Assembly: GCA_902489775.1 (NCBI GenBank)
Contig: CABUBH010000003.1
Location: forward strand, 14,704-78,703
Source of the DNA: an uncultured Collinsella sp.
GTDB taxonomy: Bacteria; Actinomycetota; Coriobacteriia; Coriobacteriales; Coriobacteriaceae
Direction of reading: 5' to 3'
DNA: 64,000 bases
Shown here: piece by piece, positions 7,156 through 16,677 of the stretch
Layout: the number at the start of each line of letters is the position of its first letter
Numbering within the stretch: position 1 is the stretch's first letter
The notes under the pieces: model-generated
The model's input: only the letters and a program-made list of their open reading frames with translations
Database searches by the model: none
Told to the model about the DNA's origin: nothing
Program-made: the position numbers and the translations under genes

Positions 7156-10155
7156 ATGAGCGACATCATGAGGCCGATCCCGTTTTCGCAGCTGATGAAC
7201 TGGATCATCGAGGAGCACAAGACCCAGGGCGCCGTCTTTGGCGTGCGCAAGATGGTCACGACCAACCAGGAGGGCGCGCTTCCCATTTTTGACGAGCGCA
7301 TCGAGACTCCGTTTGGCCCGGCCGCCGGTCCCAATACGCAGCTTGCCCAGAACATCGTGGCATCCTACGTTGCCGGTTCCCGCTTCTTTGAGCTCAAGAC
7401 CGTCCAGGTTATGGACGGCGAGGAGCTCTCCAAGTGTGTGAACAAGCCCTGCATCGTGGCGCAGGACGAGTGCTACAACTGCGAGTGGTCGACCGAGCTC
7501 GAGGTTCCGCAGGCCTTTGCCGAGTACGTGAAGGCATGGTTCGCCTGCCACCTGATCGCTCGCGAGTACGGCCTGGGAAGCCCGGACGGATTTGTCTTCA
7601 ACATGTCCGTGGGTTATGACCTGGAGGGCATCAAGAGCCCCAAGGTCGATGCCTACATCGAGGGCATGAAGGATGCCAGCGGCTCCGACGTCTGGAACGA
7701 GTGCCGCGCATGGGCTCTCGCCAACCTGGACAAGTTTGAGCATGTCGACGCCGCGTTTGTCGAGTCCATCCCGGCACGCGTTTCCAACTCCATTACCGAG
7801 TCTACGCTGCATGGCTGCCCGCCGGCCGAGATCGAGCGCATCGCGACCTATCTGATCACCGAGAAGGGCCTCAACACCTACATCAAGTGCAACCCCACGC
7901 TGCTGGGCTATGAGTTTGCTCGCCAGCGCCTCAACGAGCTGGGCTTTGACTACATCGTCTTCGATGACACGCACTTCCGCGAGGACCTGCAATGGGCCGA
8001 CGCCGTGCCCATGTTCGAGCGCCTGATTGCCCTGTGTGCCGAGCGCGGCCTGGAGTTTGGCGTCAAGCTGACCAACACGTTCCCCGTCGACGTGACGAGG
8101 AACGAGCTGCCTTCCACCGAGATGTACATGTCCGGCCGTTCGCTGTTCTCGCTGACCATCGAGGCCGCCCGCCGCATTACCGAGCAGTTCGATGGCAAGC
8201 TGCGCATCAGCTACTCCGGCGGCGCCACGGTCTACAACATCCGCGCTCTGTACGATGCCGGCATTTGGCCCGTCACCCTGGCGACCGACGTGCTCAAGCC
8301 CGGTGGCTACGAGCGCTTTAGCCAGATGGCCGGCGAGTTTGCCGACCTGGACGGCAAGCCGTTCGCGGGCGTCTCTCTCGAGGCCGTGACGGCGATCCAG
8401 AGCGACTCGCTCACCAATCCGCTCTACAAGAAGCCGCTGCGCCCGCTGCCCGACCGCAAGGTCGCCGGCAAAAGCCCGCTTTCCGACTGCTTTACCACGC
8501 CGTGCCGCACGAGCTGCCCCATCCAGCAGGATATTCCCGCCTATCTGGCGGCTGTTGACGAGGGCCGCTACGAGGACGCGCTCAACATTATCATCGAGCG
8601 CAACGCCCTGCCGTTCATTACCGGCACCATCTGCCCGCATCCCTGCGGCCGTGCCTGCGAGCGTGCATTCTACGAGCCCGAGGGCGCCCAGATCCGCGCC
8701 AGCAAGCTCAAGGCCGCCCGCGAGGCCATGACCGCCGTGCTGCCCAAGTTGCGCGCCCAGGCCATCGCCAACGATAGCGACCGCAACGTTGCCGTTATCG
8801 GCGGCGGTCCGGCCGGTCTGGCGACGGCGTTCTTCCTGACGCGCGCCGGCGTGCCCGTCACCATCTTTGAGGCCCGCGATTCACTCGGCGGCGTGGTCCG
8901 TCACGTGATCCCCGAGTTCCGTATCGCCAGCGACGATATCTCGCACGACGCCGAGCTCTGCCTGGCCTTTGGCGCCAAGGTGCAGCTCAATGCTCGCGTG
9001 GATTCTATTGACGAGCTCAAGGCCCAGGGCTTTACCGACGTGGTCGTGGCCACCGGTGCCTGGATGCCCGGCTCTGCGGGCCTGGGCGAGGGTGCCGAGC
9101 TTGACGTGCTGGAGTTCCTCGAGGCCGCCAAGAAGGGCGAGAAGCTCGAGCTGGGCGAGGACGTCGTGGTCATTGGCGCTGGCAACACCGCCATGGATGC
9201 CGCCCGCGTGGCCAAGCGCCTGGCCGGCGTGAAGAACGTGCGCCTGGTCTACCGCCGCACCAAGAAGCAGATGCCCGCCGACGAGGAAGAGCTCGATTTT
9301 GCTCTGGCAGACGGCGTTGAGTTCTGCGAGCTGCTGGCGCCCAAGGCGCTCAACGGCGCCGTGCTGACCTGCGATGTTATGGAGCTCGGTGAGCCGGATG
9401 CAAGCGGCCGTCGCAGCCCCGTCGCCACGGGCGAGACCGTCGAGCTTTCCGCCACCACGGTGATCTGCGCCGTGGGCGAGGGCATCGATGCCAGCCTGTA
9501 CGATGCCGTGGGCGTCGAACACGACCGTCGCGGTCGCCTTGCCGCCACCTCCACCGGCGTCGAGGGCGTCTGGGCTGCAGGCGATTGCCGTCGCGGTCCG
9601 GCCACCGTGGTCGAGGCTATCGCCGACGCCGCCGAGGTTGCCCGTGCCATTGCCGGTGTGGACTTTAACAAGTACGCCGACTGCAACGAGCAGGCCGGTC
9701 GCGAGGACACCTGCTACGAGCGCAAGGGATCGCTGTGCCGCGACAAGCGCAACTGCACCAAGACCCGCTGCTTGGGCTGCGGCTCGGTGTGCGAGGTCTG
9801 CTGCGACGTGTGCCCCAACCGCGCCAACGTTGCCATCAAGGTGCCGGGCCTGGCCAAGCATCAGGTCGTCCATGTCGACGGCATGTGCAACGAGTGCGGC
9901 AACTGCGCCGTGTTCTGCCCCTATCAGGAGGGTCGTCCCTACAAGGACAAGCTCACCCTGTTCTGGAGCGAGGAGGACATGGAGAACTCCGAGAACGAGG
10001 GCTTCCTGGCCGTGGACGAGGATCACTTTAAGGTCCGCGTCGCCGGCACGGTCCGCACCGTCTCGGTCGATGCCGTCAACACCGGCCTTCCCGAGGCTGT
10101 CCGCCTGACCATCAGGGCTGTGCGCGACAACTATTCGTATCTTCTTAAGAAATAG
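7156..10155 (+). CDS. ygfK: YgfK, multidomain Fe-S/FAD oxidoreductase (putative selenate reductase subunit)
   Basis: 999 aa from ATG 7156 (GAGAGGAG upstream; the open frame extends further 5' without a ribosome site). Domains in order: an N-terminal dihydroorotate-dehydrogenase-like barrel (1 to about 430); a Cys motif CRTSCP and later CPHPCGRAC (about 450-500) as in glutamate synthase small subunits; FAD-binding VIGGGPAGLA near 549; NAD(P)-binding VIGAGNTAMDAA near 673; VWAAGDC; and a C-terminal ferredoxin region with CLGCGSVCEVCCDVC and CNECGNCAVFC (about 866-930). The family is tied to purine degradation and selenium-dependent hydroxylases. It probably shuttles electrons between NAD(P)H, FAD and the ferredoxin next door, possibly supplying the flavin function missing from the downstream Mo enzyme. 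Confidence 0.93.
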   Translation: MSDIMRPIPFSQLMNWIIEEHKTQGAVFGVRKMVTTNQEGALPIFDERIETPFGPAAGPNTQLAQNIVASYVAGSRFFELKTVQVMDGEELSKCVNKPCIVAQDECYNCEWSTELEVPQAFAEYVKAWFACHLIAREYGLGSPDGFVFNMSVGYDLEGIKSPKVDAYIEGMKDASGSDVWNECRAWALANLDKFEHVDAAFVESIPARVSNSITESTLHGCPPAEIERIATYLITEKGLNTYIKCNPTLLGYEFARQRLNELGFDYIVFDDTHFREDLQWADAVPMFERLIALCAERGLEFGVKLTNTFPVDVTRNELPSTEMYMSGRSLFSLTIEAARRITEQFDGKLRISYSGGATVYNIRALYDAGIWPVTLATDVLKPGGYERFSQMAGEFADLDGKPFAGVSLEAVTAIQSDSLTNPLYKKPLRPLPDRKVAGKSPLSDCFTTPCRTSCPIQQDIPAYLAAVDEGRYEDALNIIIERNALPFITGTICPHPCGRACERAFYEPEGAQIRASKLKAAREAMTAVLPKLRAQAIANDSDRNVAVIGGGPAGLATAFFLTRAGVPVTIFEARDSLGGVVRHVIPEFRIASDDISHDAELCLAFGAKVQLNARVDSIDELKAQGFTDVVVATGAWMPGSAGLGEGAELDVLEFLEAAKKGEKLELGEDVVVIGAGNTAMDAARVAKRLAGVKNVRLVYRRTKKQMPADEEELDFALADGVEFCELLAPKALNGAVLTCDVMELGEPDASGRRSPVATGETVELSATTVICAVGEGIDASLYDAVGVEHDRRGRLAATSTGVEGVWAAGDCRRGPATVVEAIADAAEVARAIAGVDFNKYADCNEQAGREDTCYERKGSLCRDKRNCTKTRCLGCGSVCEVCCDVCPNRANVAIKVPGLAKHQVVHVDGMCNECGNCAVFCPYQEGRPYKDKLTLFWSEEDMENSENEGFLAVDEDHFKVRVAGTVRTVSVDAVNTGLPEAVRLTIRAVRDNYSYLLKK

Positions 10156-10166
10156 GCGAGTCTCTT

Positions 10167-10646
10167 ATGGCCAAATCCATTCAACATAACGTGGCCTACG
10201 TTGCCTGCGGAAGCGGTTGCGCCTCCGCAGGCGGCGACGCCCGCTGCAGCGAAGGCTGCATTGGCTGTGGCGCCTGTGTCACGGCCTGCCCCCACGGCGC
10301 CATTGCGCTGGTCGATGGCATCGCCCGCGTGGATCGCTCAAAGTGCACGGGCTGTGGTCTGTGCGGCATGGCGTGCCCGCAGCGCGTGATTGCCTTCGTT
10401 CCCGGCTACCAGAATATCCTGGTGCGTTGCAACAACACCGATAAGGGCGCCATTGCCCGCAAGATCTGCGACACGAGCTGCATCGGTTGCGGCATGTGCG
10501 CTAAAAAGTGCCCCGCCGGCGCTATCCGCATCGAGGACAACTGCGCCCATATCGATGGCGCGGACTGCCTGTCGTGCGGCATGTGCGCCGTCGTCTGTCC
10601 TCATGGCGCCATCCACGACCGCACCGGCATCGCCGCCGGCGTGTAG
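10167..10646 (+). CDS. RnfB-like ferredoxin with four 4Fe-4S motifs
   Basis: 159 aa, 11 nt behind ygfK. Four complete CxxCxxCxxxC motifs (C31-C41, C60-C70, C105-C115, C134-C144) predict up to four [4Fe-4S] clusters, with an extra Cys-rich N-terminus (CGSGC). The CPAGAIRIEDNCAHID segment resembles the C-terminal half of RnfB. There is no signal peptide or membrane segment, so it is soluble. Its position between ygfK and xdh, with gaps of only 11-12 nt, argues that it wires the two enzymes together. The name ferredoxin is certain, the partners are inferred. Confidence 0.9.
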   Translation: MAKSIQHNVAYVACGSGCASAGGDARCSEGCIGCGACVTACPHGAIALVDGIARVDRSKCTGCGLCGMACPQRVIAFVPGYQNILVRCNNTDKGAIARKICDTSCIGCGMCAKKCPAGAIRIEDNCAHIDGADCLSCGMCAVVCPHGAIHDRTGIAAGV

Positions 10647-10658
10647 AAGGGAATCACC

Positions 10659-13436
10659 ATGGCACAGGAATTCACTTTTACCGTTAACGGCGTCGAGCGC
10701 ACGACGACGCAGAACAAGCCGCTGCTGCGCTACCTGCGCGACGACCTGCACATCCATTCCGCCAAGGACGGCTGCTCCGAGGGCGCCTGCGGTACCTGCA
10801 CCATCCATGTGGACGGTGCGGCCGTCAAGGCGTGCGTGCTGACCACCGCTCTTGCCGCCGGCCGCAATATCGTGACCGTCGAGGGCCTGCCCGAGGACGT
10901 GCGCGAGGCCTTTGTGTACGCCTTTGGCGCCGTGGGCGCCGTGCAGTGCGGTTTTTGTATCCCAGGCATGGTCATGGCGGGTGCGGCGCTCATCGCCGAG
11001 GACCCCGAGCCCACCGAGGAACAGATCAAGTACGCCATTCGCGGCAATGTCTGCCGTTGCACCGGCTACAAAAAGATTATCGAGGGCATTGCGCTGGCAG
11101 CTGCGGTGCTCCGCGGCGAAAAGCAGATCGACGAGGATCTGGAGCGCGGCGATGACTACGGCGTGGGCAAGCGCGCCTTCCGTATCGACGTGCGCAAGAA
11201 GGTGCTCGGCGAGGGCAAGTACCCCGACGACATCGACGAGATCGACCAGCCGGGCCTGACCTATGCCAGCGCCGTACGCTCCAAGTATCCGCGCGCCCGT
11301 GTGCTCTCCATCGATACCTCCAAGGCCGAGGCCCTGCCCGGCGTGGTGGGTATTCTGCGCGCCGAGGACGTGCCGGTCAACCAAGTCGGCCACCTTATCC
11401 AGGACTGGGACGTCATGATCGCGGCGGGCGATATCACCCGCTGCGTGGGTGACGCCATCGTGCTGGTGGTTGCCGAGGACGAGGCGACGCTCGAGAAGGC
11501 CAAGAAGCTCGTAAAGATTGATTACGAGCCGCTGGAGCCCGTGCGCAATATCGTCGAGGCCAAGGCTGCCGACGCCCCGCGCCTGCATGACAGCTTCTTT
11601 GCCTTTGGCAACACGGTGGAGCTCAAGGACAACGTGTGCCAGAGCCGCCACGTGACGCGCGGCGACGCCGCCAAGGCGCTGGCAGAGAGCGCGTTCACCG
11701 TGACGCAGCGCTTTACCACGCCCTTTACCGAGCATGCCTTCTTGGAGCCCGAGTGCGCCGTGGCCTTCCCGTACAAGAACGGCGTCAAGGTGCAGTCGAC
11801 CGACCAGGGTGCCTACGACACGCGCAAAGAGTGTGCCCACATGTTTGGCTGGGACAACGAGCCCGAGCGTGTGGTCGTCGAGACTATGCTCGTGGGCGGC
11901 GGCTTTGGCGGCAAGGAGGACGTGTCCATCCAACACCTGGCCGCGCTCGCCGCCTATAAGTTCCAGCGTCCTGTGAAGTGCAAGCTCACGCGTGCCGAGT
12001 CGCTTGCGTTCCATCCCAAGCGTCATGCCATGGACGGCACCTTTACGCTGGGTTGCGACGCCGAGGGCAACTTTACCGGCCTGGACTGCGAGATCAACTT
12101 TGATACCGGTGCCTACGCGTCGCTGTGCGGCCCGGTGCTCGAACGCGCCTGCACGCATGCCGTCGGCCCCTACAAGTACCAGAACACCGACATTCGCGGC
12201 TTTGGCTACTACACCAACAACCCGCCCGCCGGTGCGTACCGAGGCTTTGGCGTTTGCCAGTCCGAGTTTGCGCTCGAGAGCCTGATCGACCTGCTGGCAG
12301 AGAAGGTCGGCCTGGACCCGTGGGAGATTCGTTACCGTAATGCCATCGAGCCGGGCGAGGTTTTGCCCAACGGCCAGATTGCCGATTGCTCCACGGCGCT
12401 TAAGGAGACGCTGCTCGAGGTCAAGGATGCCTACTACGCGCATCCCGGCCACGCCGGCATTGCCTGCGCCATGAAGAACGCCGGCGTGGGCGTGGGCCTG
12501 CCCGATGCCGGCCGCTGCAAGATTCGCATCGAGAACGGCGTGGCCGTGGTCTATGCCGCCACGTCCGACATCGGCCAGGGCTGCAACACCGTCTTTTTGC
12601 AGGACGTTGCCGAGGCATGCGGCCTGCCGCTTCGCTGCATCGCCAACGGCGAGTGCTCCACCGAGAACGCTCCCGACTCCGGCACTACGTCTGGCTCGCG
12701 TCAGACGGTCGTGACCGGCGAGGCCGTGCGCGGTGCCGCCTTTCTGCTGCGCGATGCCATGCTTGGCATCGAGGCCGGAAAGCCTGCACCCGATACCCCC
12801 GTGAGCGCGCATGGTGACGGCGTCAAGATCGAGTATGACGACGGCCGCGCCTATCAGCTGCGCACTCAGGAGCTCGTCGCCGGCCAGGGTATGCATCCTC
12901 AAGATCCCGCGGTCGCCATCAAGGCGCTCGAGGGATGCGAGTTTGGCTACGTGTATCTGGAGCCGACCGACAAACTGGGCGCGGACGTTCCCAACCCCAA
13001 GAGCCACATCTGCTACGGCTTTGCCACGCATGTGGTCATTCTGGATGATGACGGCCGCGTGAGCGAGGTCTATGCTGCGCACGATTCCGGCAAGGTGGTC
13101 AATCCCATCTCCATCCAGGGTCAGATCGAAGGCGGCGTGCTCATGGGTATGGGTTATGCACTGACCGAGGACTGGCCGCTCAAGGACTGCGTACCCCAGG
13201 CAAGGTACGGTACGCTCGGGCTGTTCCGTGCGCCCGAGATTCCGGATATCCACGCCATCTACGTGGAGAAGGATGAGCTGCTGCCTGTGGCATACGGCGG
13301 CAAGGGCATCGGCGAGATCGCAACGATCCCCACGGCGCCCGCCGTGCAGAACGCCTACCGTGCATTCGACGGCAAGCTGCGTCCCGATCTGCCCATGGTG
13401 GATACGCCCTACAGCCGCGTCCGCAACCGCGGGTAG
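10659..13436 (+). CDS. Selenium-dependent xanthine dehydrogenase-type molybdenum hydroxylase (2Fe-2S + Mo domains fused)
   Basis: 925 aa. The N-terminal 2Fe-2S domain has Cys39, 44, 47 and 59; the alpha-helical second cluster domain has Cys97, 100, 132 and 134 (QCGFC, VCRC). The molybdopterin domains follow from about 170, with GGGFGGKED near residue 412 and the active-site loop GGKGIGE (Glu near 886) close to the C-terminus. There is no FAD (XdhB/CoxM) domain and no separate gene for one nearby. Fused architecture and the presence of yqeB, yqeC and the mocA homologue place it with selenium-dependent xanthine/purine hydroxylases, where selenium is a labile sulfido-type ligand and not selenocysteine. 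It is the last gene before a strong terminator. Confidence 0.92.
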   Translation: MAQEFTFTVNGVERTTTQNKPLLRYLRDDLHIHSAKDGCSEGACGTCTIHVDGAAVKACVLTTALAAGRNIVTVEGLPEDVREAFVYAFGAVGAVQCGFCIPGMVMAGAALIAEDPEPTEEQIKYAIRGNVCRCTGYKKIIEGIALAAAVLRGEKQIDEDLERGDDYGVGKRAFRIDVRKKVLGEGKYPDDIDEIDQPGLTYASAVRSKYPRARVLSIDTSKAEALPGVVGILRAEDVPVNQVGHLIQDWDVMIAAGDITRCVGDAIVLVVAEDEATLEKAKKLVKIDYEPLEPVRNIVEAKAADAPRLHDSFFAFGNTVELKDNVCQSRHVTRGDAAKALAESAFTVTQRFTTPFTEHAFLEPECAVAFPYKNGVKVQSTDQGAYDTRKECAHMFGWDNEPERVVVETMLVGGGFGGKEDVSIQHLAALAAYKFQRPVKCKLTRAESLAFHPKRHAMDGTFTLGCDAEGNFTGLDCEINFDTGAYASLCGPVLERACTHAVGPYKYQNTDIRGFGYYTNNPPAGAYRGFGVCQSEFALESLIDLLAEKVGLDPWEIRYRNAIEPGEVLPNGQIADCSTALKETLLEVKDAYYAHPGHAGIACAMKNAGVGVGLPDAGRCKIRIENGVAVVYAATSDIGQGCNTVFLQDVAEACGLPLRCIANGECSTENAPDSGTTSGSRQTVVTGEAVRGAAFLLRDAMLGIEAGKPAPDTPVSAHGDGVKIEYDDGRAYQLRTQELVAGQGMHPQDPAVAIKALEGCEFGYVYLEPTDKLGADVPNPKSHICYGFATHVVILDDDGRVSEVYAAHDSGKVVNPISIQGQIEGGVLMGMGYALTEDWPLKDCVPQARYGTLGLFRAPEIPDIHAIYVEKDELLPVAYGGKGIGEIATIPTAPAVQNAYRAFDGKLRPDLPMVDTPYSRVRNRG

Positions 13437-13505
13437 GGTAGGGCGCGGACAGCCATTACTGACGAGCTGTTCGCGCTCAACATCAACTGCATATGCTGCG
13501 CCTTT

Positions 13506-13541
13506 GGCCCCAGCTCCATCTCGAGCCGGGGCCTTTGTTTT
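13506..13541 (+). terminator. Terminator of the permease-xdh operon
   Basis: GGCCCC...GAGC-CGGGGCC hairpin (13506-13533) followed by TTTGTTTTG. It lies 70 bp after the xdh stop and directly before hairpin array 1. Confidence 0.88.
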
Positions 13542-13557
13542 GCCGCGCCTGCCACCA

Positions 13558-13950
13558 GCGGAAAGTGCGTCCCATTTCTCGGCTCCGGAGTGGGATGCGG
13601 TTTCCTGTAGAGCGCCAAGCGGAAAATCCATCCCGGAATCGATGCTCAGAATGGGACGCGCTTTCCGGAGGGGCTATCAAGCGGAAATTGCATCCCGGAA
13701 TTCGGCTCCAGAATGGGATGCGCTTTCCGAACAGGCCCTCAAGCGGAAGCTGCATCCCAGTTTGAGCGTCTATTCCGGGATGCAGTTTCCGCTGGGCGCT
13801 TCAGCCGGAAAGCCTGTCCCGTTCTAAGCCTTTATTCCGGGACACGGTTTCCGCTGAGGTCCTCATCCGGAAAGCGGGGACCGTTTTGGGGTCTGATTCC
13901 GGGACGCAGTTTCCGCTAGGGCGGTCAATGGGAAGGCGCGTTCCAGATTG
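13558..13950. repeat. Hairpin-repeat array 1 (7 units, 61-62 bp period)
   Basis: Units begin (GGAAA or variant) at 13560, 13621, 13683, 13745, 13807, 13869 and 13931. Each has a left arm like GGAAAyTGCATCCC, an 18-nt loop and a right arm GGGATGCGsTTTCC, then a 16-nt linker often ending TCAAGC. The seventh unit is degenerate. The outer GGAAA/TTTCC and inner TCCC/GGGA are nearly invariant; the middle of the stem varies, with several compensatory pairs. The period is not a multiple of 3, so overlapping open frames here are not genes. The array fills most of the 559-bp gap after xdh. Confidence 0.9.
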
Positions 13951-13995
13951 GTAAACGTGCAGGCACAGGCGTGGATGAGTCGTGGCTCAACAGCC

Positions 13996-14994
13996 CTACA
14001 GGTCCACGTCGTTGAGCCATGTCGGCAGCGCGGTTTGCCTGATCCCTGCCGTCTGCAGCTTTTTCGCGAGCATTCCTGCCGAGCGGACCTCGTTCATGGT
14101 AAAGCGCAACAGAGGATGACCGTAGAGTGATAGGTGCGCCTCGCGCTGTCGTTCGGCAACGAGCGCCTCGGCGGCGGTGCGTTCGGCCAGTATGGTCTGG
14201 TCGGTATATTTGATGAGCCCGTCGAGCTCGCCCAGCGTGAGTTCCCGCGCCTGGCGCTCCCAGGCAAAGTCCGTTCGTATGGGCTTAGTCGAATCGAAGG
14301 GGTCCGTCAACTTGTATTGAAGCCAGTCGGGCATAAAGCCCGTTTCGATCATGACGGCTCGGGCGACCGATTCCCCGCCGCTCTCGGCGCGCGCGTCAGC
14401 ATACTGGAGCGTGGTGAGGGCCGTGCGAATCGCACGATCATTGCGAGGGCCTACTCGTTTTTCAACCTCCTTCATCAAGTGCTCTTGCGTAAGGCCGAGC
14501 TTTGAGATTGCAGAATCGGCAATGGGCATGCCGTCGGCAAAACCAGTCTGAAGCAGGCAGTCTGTTACTGTTTGAATGGGCGGTGTTAGCGATATGTCGG
14601 CTCTGTGCATTGCACCTGCCGGTTCAATCTGGTGCCGCTGAATATGCGCGCCCGGGCGAGCCGACGGCTTGGTGGTGCTGCAGACATGCACGACGTTCAG
14701 ATGCCGCCACGAGACTTCGAGGCCCAACAGGCAGGCGGCCGAAAACGAGCAGAACGTCCAATCGGGGTGGATGATCGCAAGGGCGCGGATAATTTCGCAA
14801 TGACGCTGTGCCCGATTGAGTTCATCCCAGCGCGTTTTGCGCGCAAACAGTCCCGGCATGGGGGAGACGACCATGCCGCCGGTGCGCCGAAGGAGCGCTT
14901 TTCGGATTGCCGTGCTTGGGGGAATAAGGCATCGTCCCTCCTGCTCGGCTTGGTTTAACAGCTGGTCGATGATTTGGTCATTGCAATGCGCCAT
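13996..14994 (-). CDS. AbiEi-like / DUF559-like protein of unknown function
   Basis: 332 aa from ATG 14994, with AAAGGAGG upstream and a promoter fitting TTGCTG, a 16-bp spacer and TGATAC (minus strand, 15057-15030). The N-terminus (PPSTAIRKALLRRTGGMVVSPMPGLFARK) resembles the winged-helix domain of AbiEi antitoxins. The C-terminal part (AESGGESVARAVMIETGF, then DFAWERQARELTLGELDGLIKY and a final hydrophobic strand) resembles the Vsr-like DUF559 fold common in actinobacterial AbiEi relatives. No AbiEii nucleotidyltransferase toxin lies beside it. It sits between hairpin arrays 1 and 2. Function unknown; a stand-alone regulator or nuclease-like protein is possible. Confidence 0.65.
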   Translation of the reverse strand: MAHCNDQIIDQLLNQAEQEGRCLIPPSTAIRKALLRRTGGMVVSPMPGLFARKTRWDELNRAQRHCEIIRALAIIHPDWTFCSFSAACLLGLEVSWRHLNVVHVCSTTKPSARPGAHIQRHQIEPAGAMHRADISLTPPIQTVTDCLLQTGFADGMPIADSAISKLGLTQEHLMKEVEKRVGPRNDRAIRTALTTLQYADARAESGGESVARAVMIETGFMPDWLQYKLTDPFDSTKPIRTDFAWERQARELTLGELDGLIKYTDQTILAERTAAEALVAERQREAHLSLYGHPLLRFTMNEVRSAGMLAKKLQTAGIRQTALPTWLNDVDL

Positions 14995-15287
14995 GAGCTA
15001 CCGCCTCCTTTTTTTGGGGTGGCAAAAACGTATCAGCCGGAACTTGCCGCCCAGCAAACCAGGAGCTGACCAAAATCTAACCATGCAGGTAGATGGCCTG
15101 TTTTGACGTCATTTTCTGGAACTGAATCGGCAAGCGGCAATCGGCACCCGTGAACGGTAACGAGTTATGAAGACCCGGTAAGTTTAGGGACGTGTACTTT
15201 TTCGAAAAAGAGCAGTTTTCCTGCTGTTTTACACCTCCGGAGCGCGCATGCGAGCACTTGTGATAACAGCGATGGGCCGACCTTCGG

Positions 15288-15640
15288 CGCAGGCTGCATC
15301 CCAGAATCCGCGCCCGGAACGGGATGCGCCCTCCTTTTGCGACCCTTGGCGGAAAGCGCATCCCAGATTTCGCCTCAGAGTGGGATGCCGTTTCCGGATC
15401 GGCCTCTCGCGGAAACTGCGTCCCAGAATCAGGCCTCAGAATGGGACGTGCTTTCCGGATTGCCCTTCAAGCGGAAACTACATCCCAGATTCCGGCTCCA
15501 AACCGGGATGCGCTTTCCCGGTGGGGCCTCTGGCGGAAACTACGTCCCGGATTCGACGCTCAGAATGGGACGCCGTTTCCGATAGAGGCATGGAGCGGAA
15601 AACGCGTCCCGGAATCCTGGGCCGGTACTGCCGGATGAAG
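15288..15640. repeat. Hairpin-repeat array 2 (6 units)
   Basis: Same repeat family and orientation as array 1. Left arms start at 15289 (degenerate), 15351, 15411, 15473, 15535 and 15597 (truncated), giving spacings of 62, 60, 62, 62 and 62 bp. Inner stem pairs are well matched: CATCCC with GGGATG at 15351 and 15473, CGTCCC with GGGACG at 15411 and 15535. Units 15473 and 15535 are almost identical to 18921 and 18983 in array 3. Between 14995 and 15287 I see only the promoter of the AbiEi-like gene and a weak AGCAG/CTGCT hairpin near 15205. Confidence 0.9.
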
Positions 15641-15708
15641 TTGATAATCAGGACGCTTTCTTTTGCTTCGAACGCTGCTTGGATGCCTCGGATGGTCACG
15701 TCGCCGCC

Positions 15709-16530
15709 TCACTCCACAGGCAGAAACACATGCAGGTAGCGGTGATAACCTTGTTCGCTATGGGCGCGTGCGACCAGGATTCCGCAGATTTCTCCTCGTA
15801 GCTCGAGTCCGCGCGCGTGGGCATCGGCGACAAGGTCGTCAAAGAGGTCGAGCCCAAAGTTCCAGCGGTCGCCGGCGTCCAGCCAAGTCTCAAGCGCCTG
15901 GCCTGCATCGATAATGGTGAACCCTTCGGGGCAATTGCCGTCTTCTCGGTCGTCTTTTAATTTCTCCGACCCGGTAAGCGTCTCAAACATCGCCGGTGCC
16001 ATGGCGTAGCCCCAGTAATAATGGTCGCGGTCATGCCGTGGAAACCAAGATAACGGCTGCATAAGGGCCATATTGGCGTTCATGAATGACACGGCGCCCG
16101 GGTCGACATCTTGGCGAAAGCCGTGGTTCTCGCGCACGGGGACATAGGCACAGCCGTCGAAATGCGAGAGCTTGACGCGCCCAAGCTCATGAGGCGCATG
16201 CTCCATGTCCTCCACATGCTGACGCATGAGCTCGAGTTCCATCTTTTTGCGTTCGAGCTCGTGTTCGACCTTATCGGCCCTGTGCTGAATGCGCTGCTGA
16301 ATCGTCGACAGCTCATCGCTTGCCAGGATCTGCTGAATCTCGGTGAGCGAAAAGCCCATCGATTGATAGAACTTGCAGTCCCACAGCAGGTTGACCTGCC
16401 AATCGTCGTAATAGCGATACCCGTTTGCGGGGTCGACTTCTGGTTGGATGATGCCCTTTTGCTCGTAGAAGCGCAGGGTGTCCCGCGTGATGCCGAGCTT
16501 TTCCCGGATCTCCTTTTGCGTGCAGCGCAT
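15709..16530 (-). CDS. MerR-family transcriptional regulator with C-terminal effector domain
   Basis: 273 aa from ATG 16530, with AGGAGG 8 nt upstream. The N-terminal winged helix is a clear MerR HTH (KEIREKLGITRDTLRFYEQKGIIQPEVDPANGYRYYDDWQV), followed by the dimerisation coiled coil (about 75-110, rich in E, R and K). The C-terminal 150 residues look like a GyrI-type or multidrug effector-binding domain (FDGCAYVPVRE, then WFPRHDRDHYYWGYAM). It is divergent from the flavin oxidoreductase at 16678, which it probably controls through the dyad at 16568-16580. The inducer is unknown. Confidence 0.9.
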   Translation of the reverse strand: MRCTQKEIREKLGITRDTLRFYEQKGIIQPEVDPANGYRYYDDWQVNLLWDCKFYQSMGFSLTEIQQILASDELSTIQQRIQHRADKVEHELERKKMELELMRQHVEDMEHAPHELGRVKLSHFDGCAYVPVRENHGFRQDVDPGAVSFMNANMALMQPLSWFPRHDRDHYYWGYAMAPAMFETLTGSEKLKDDREDGNCPEGFTIIDAGQALETWLDAGDRWNFGLDLFDDLVADAHARGLELRGEICGILVARAHSEQGYHRYLHVFLPVE

Positions 16531-16560
16531 CTTTTGAGCCTCCTAAAGATCCTTTGGGCC

Positions 16561-16600
16561 TTGACCTGGGGGTAACCCCCTACTTGAACATAAGGCTATT
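16561..16600 (+). promoter_or_regulatory. MerR-type operator dyad and promoter
   Basis: GGGGGTAACCCCC (16568-16580) is a perfect 5-bp-arm dyad lying just after TTGACC (16561-16566). A dyad inside an overlong promoter spacer is typical of MerR-activated promoters. The -10 is not obvious (TAAGGCTATT around 16591 is the best candidate), so the exact promoter geometry is uncertain. Confidence 0.55.
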
Positions 16601-16677
16601 GTACGCGGGGTGAGGGGCCCCACGGTGCCAATGACTGCGCGATTGCGAGGTCGTCGGATGAATATCAGGAGGCAAAT

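Noticed and set aside
10338..13631. A 1097-codon minus-strand open frame
   Set aside because: Antisense to the ferredoxin and xanthine dehydrogenase genes, a by-product of GC-rich codon use; no family motif.
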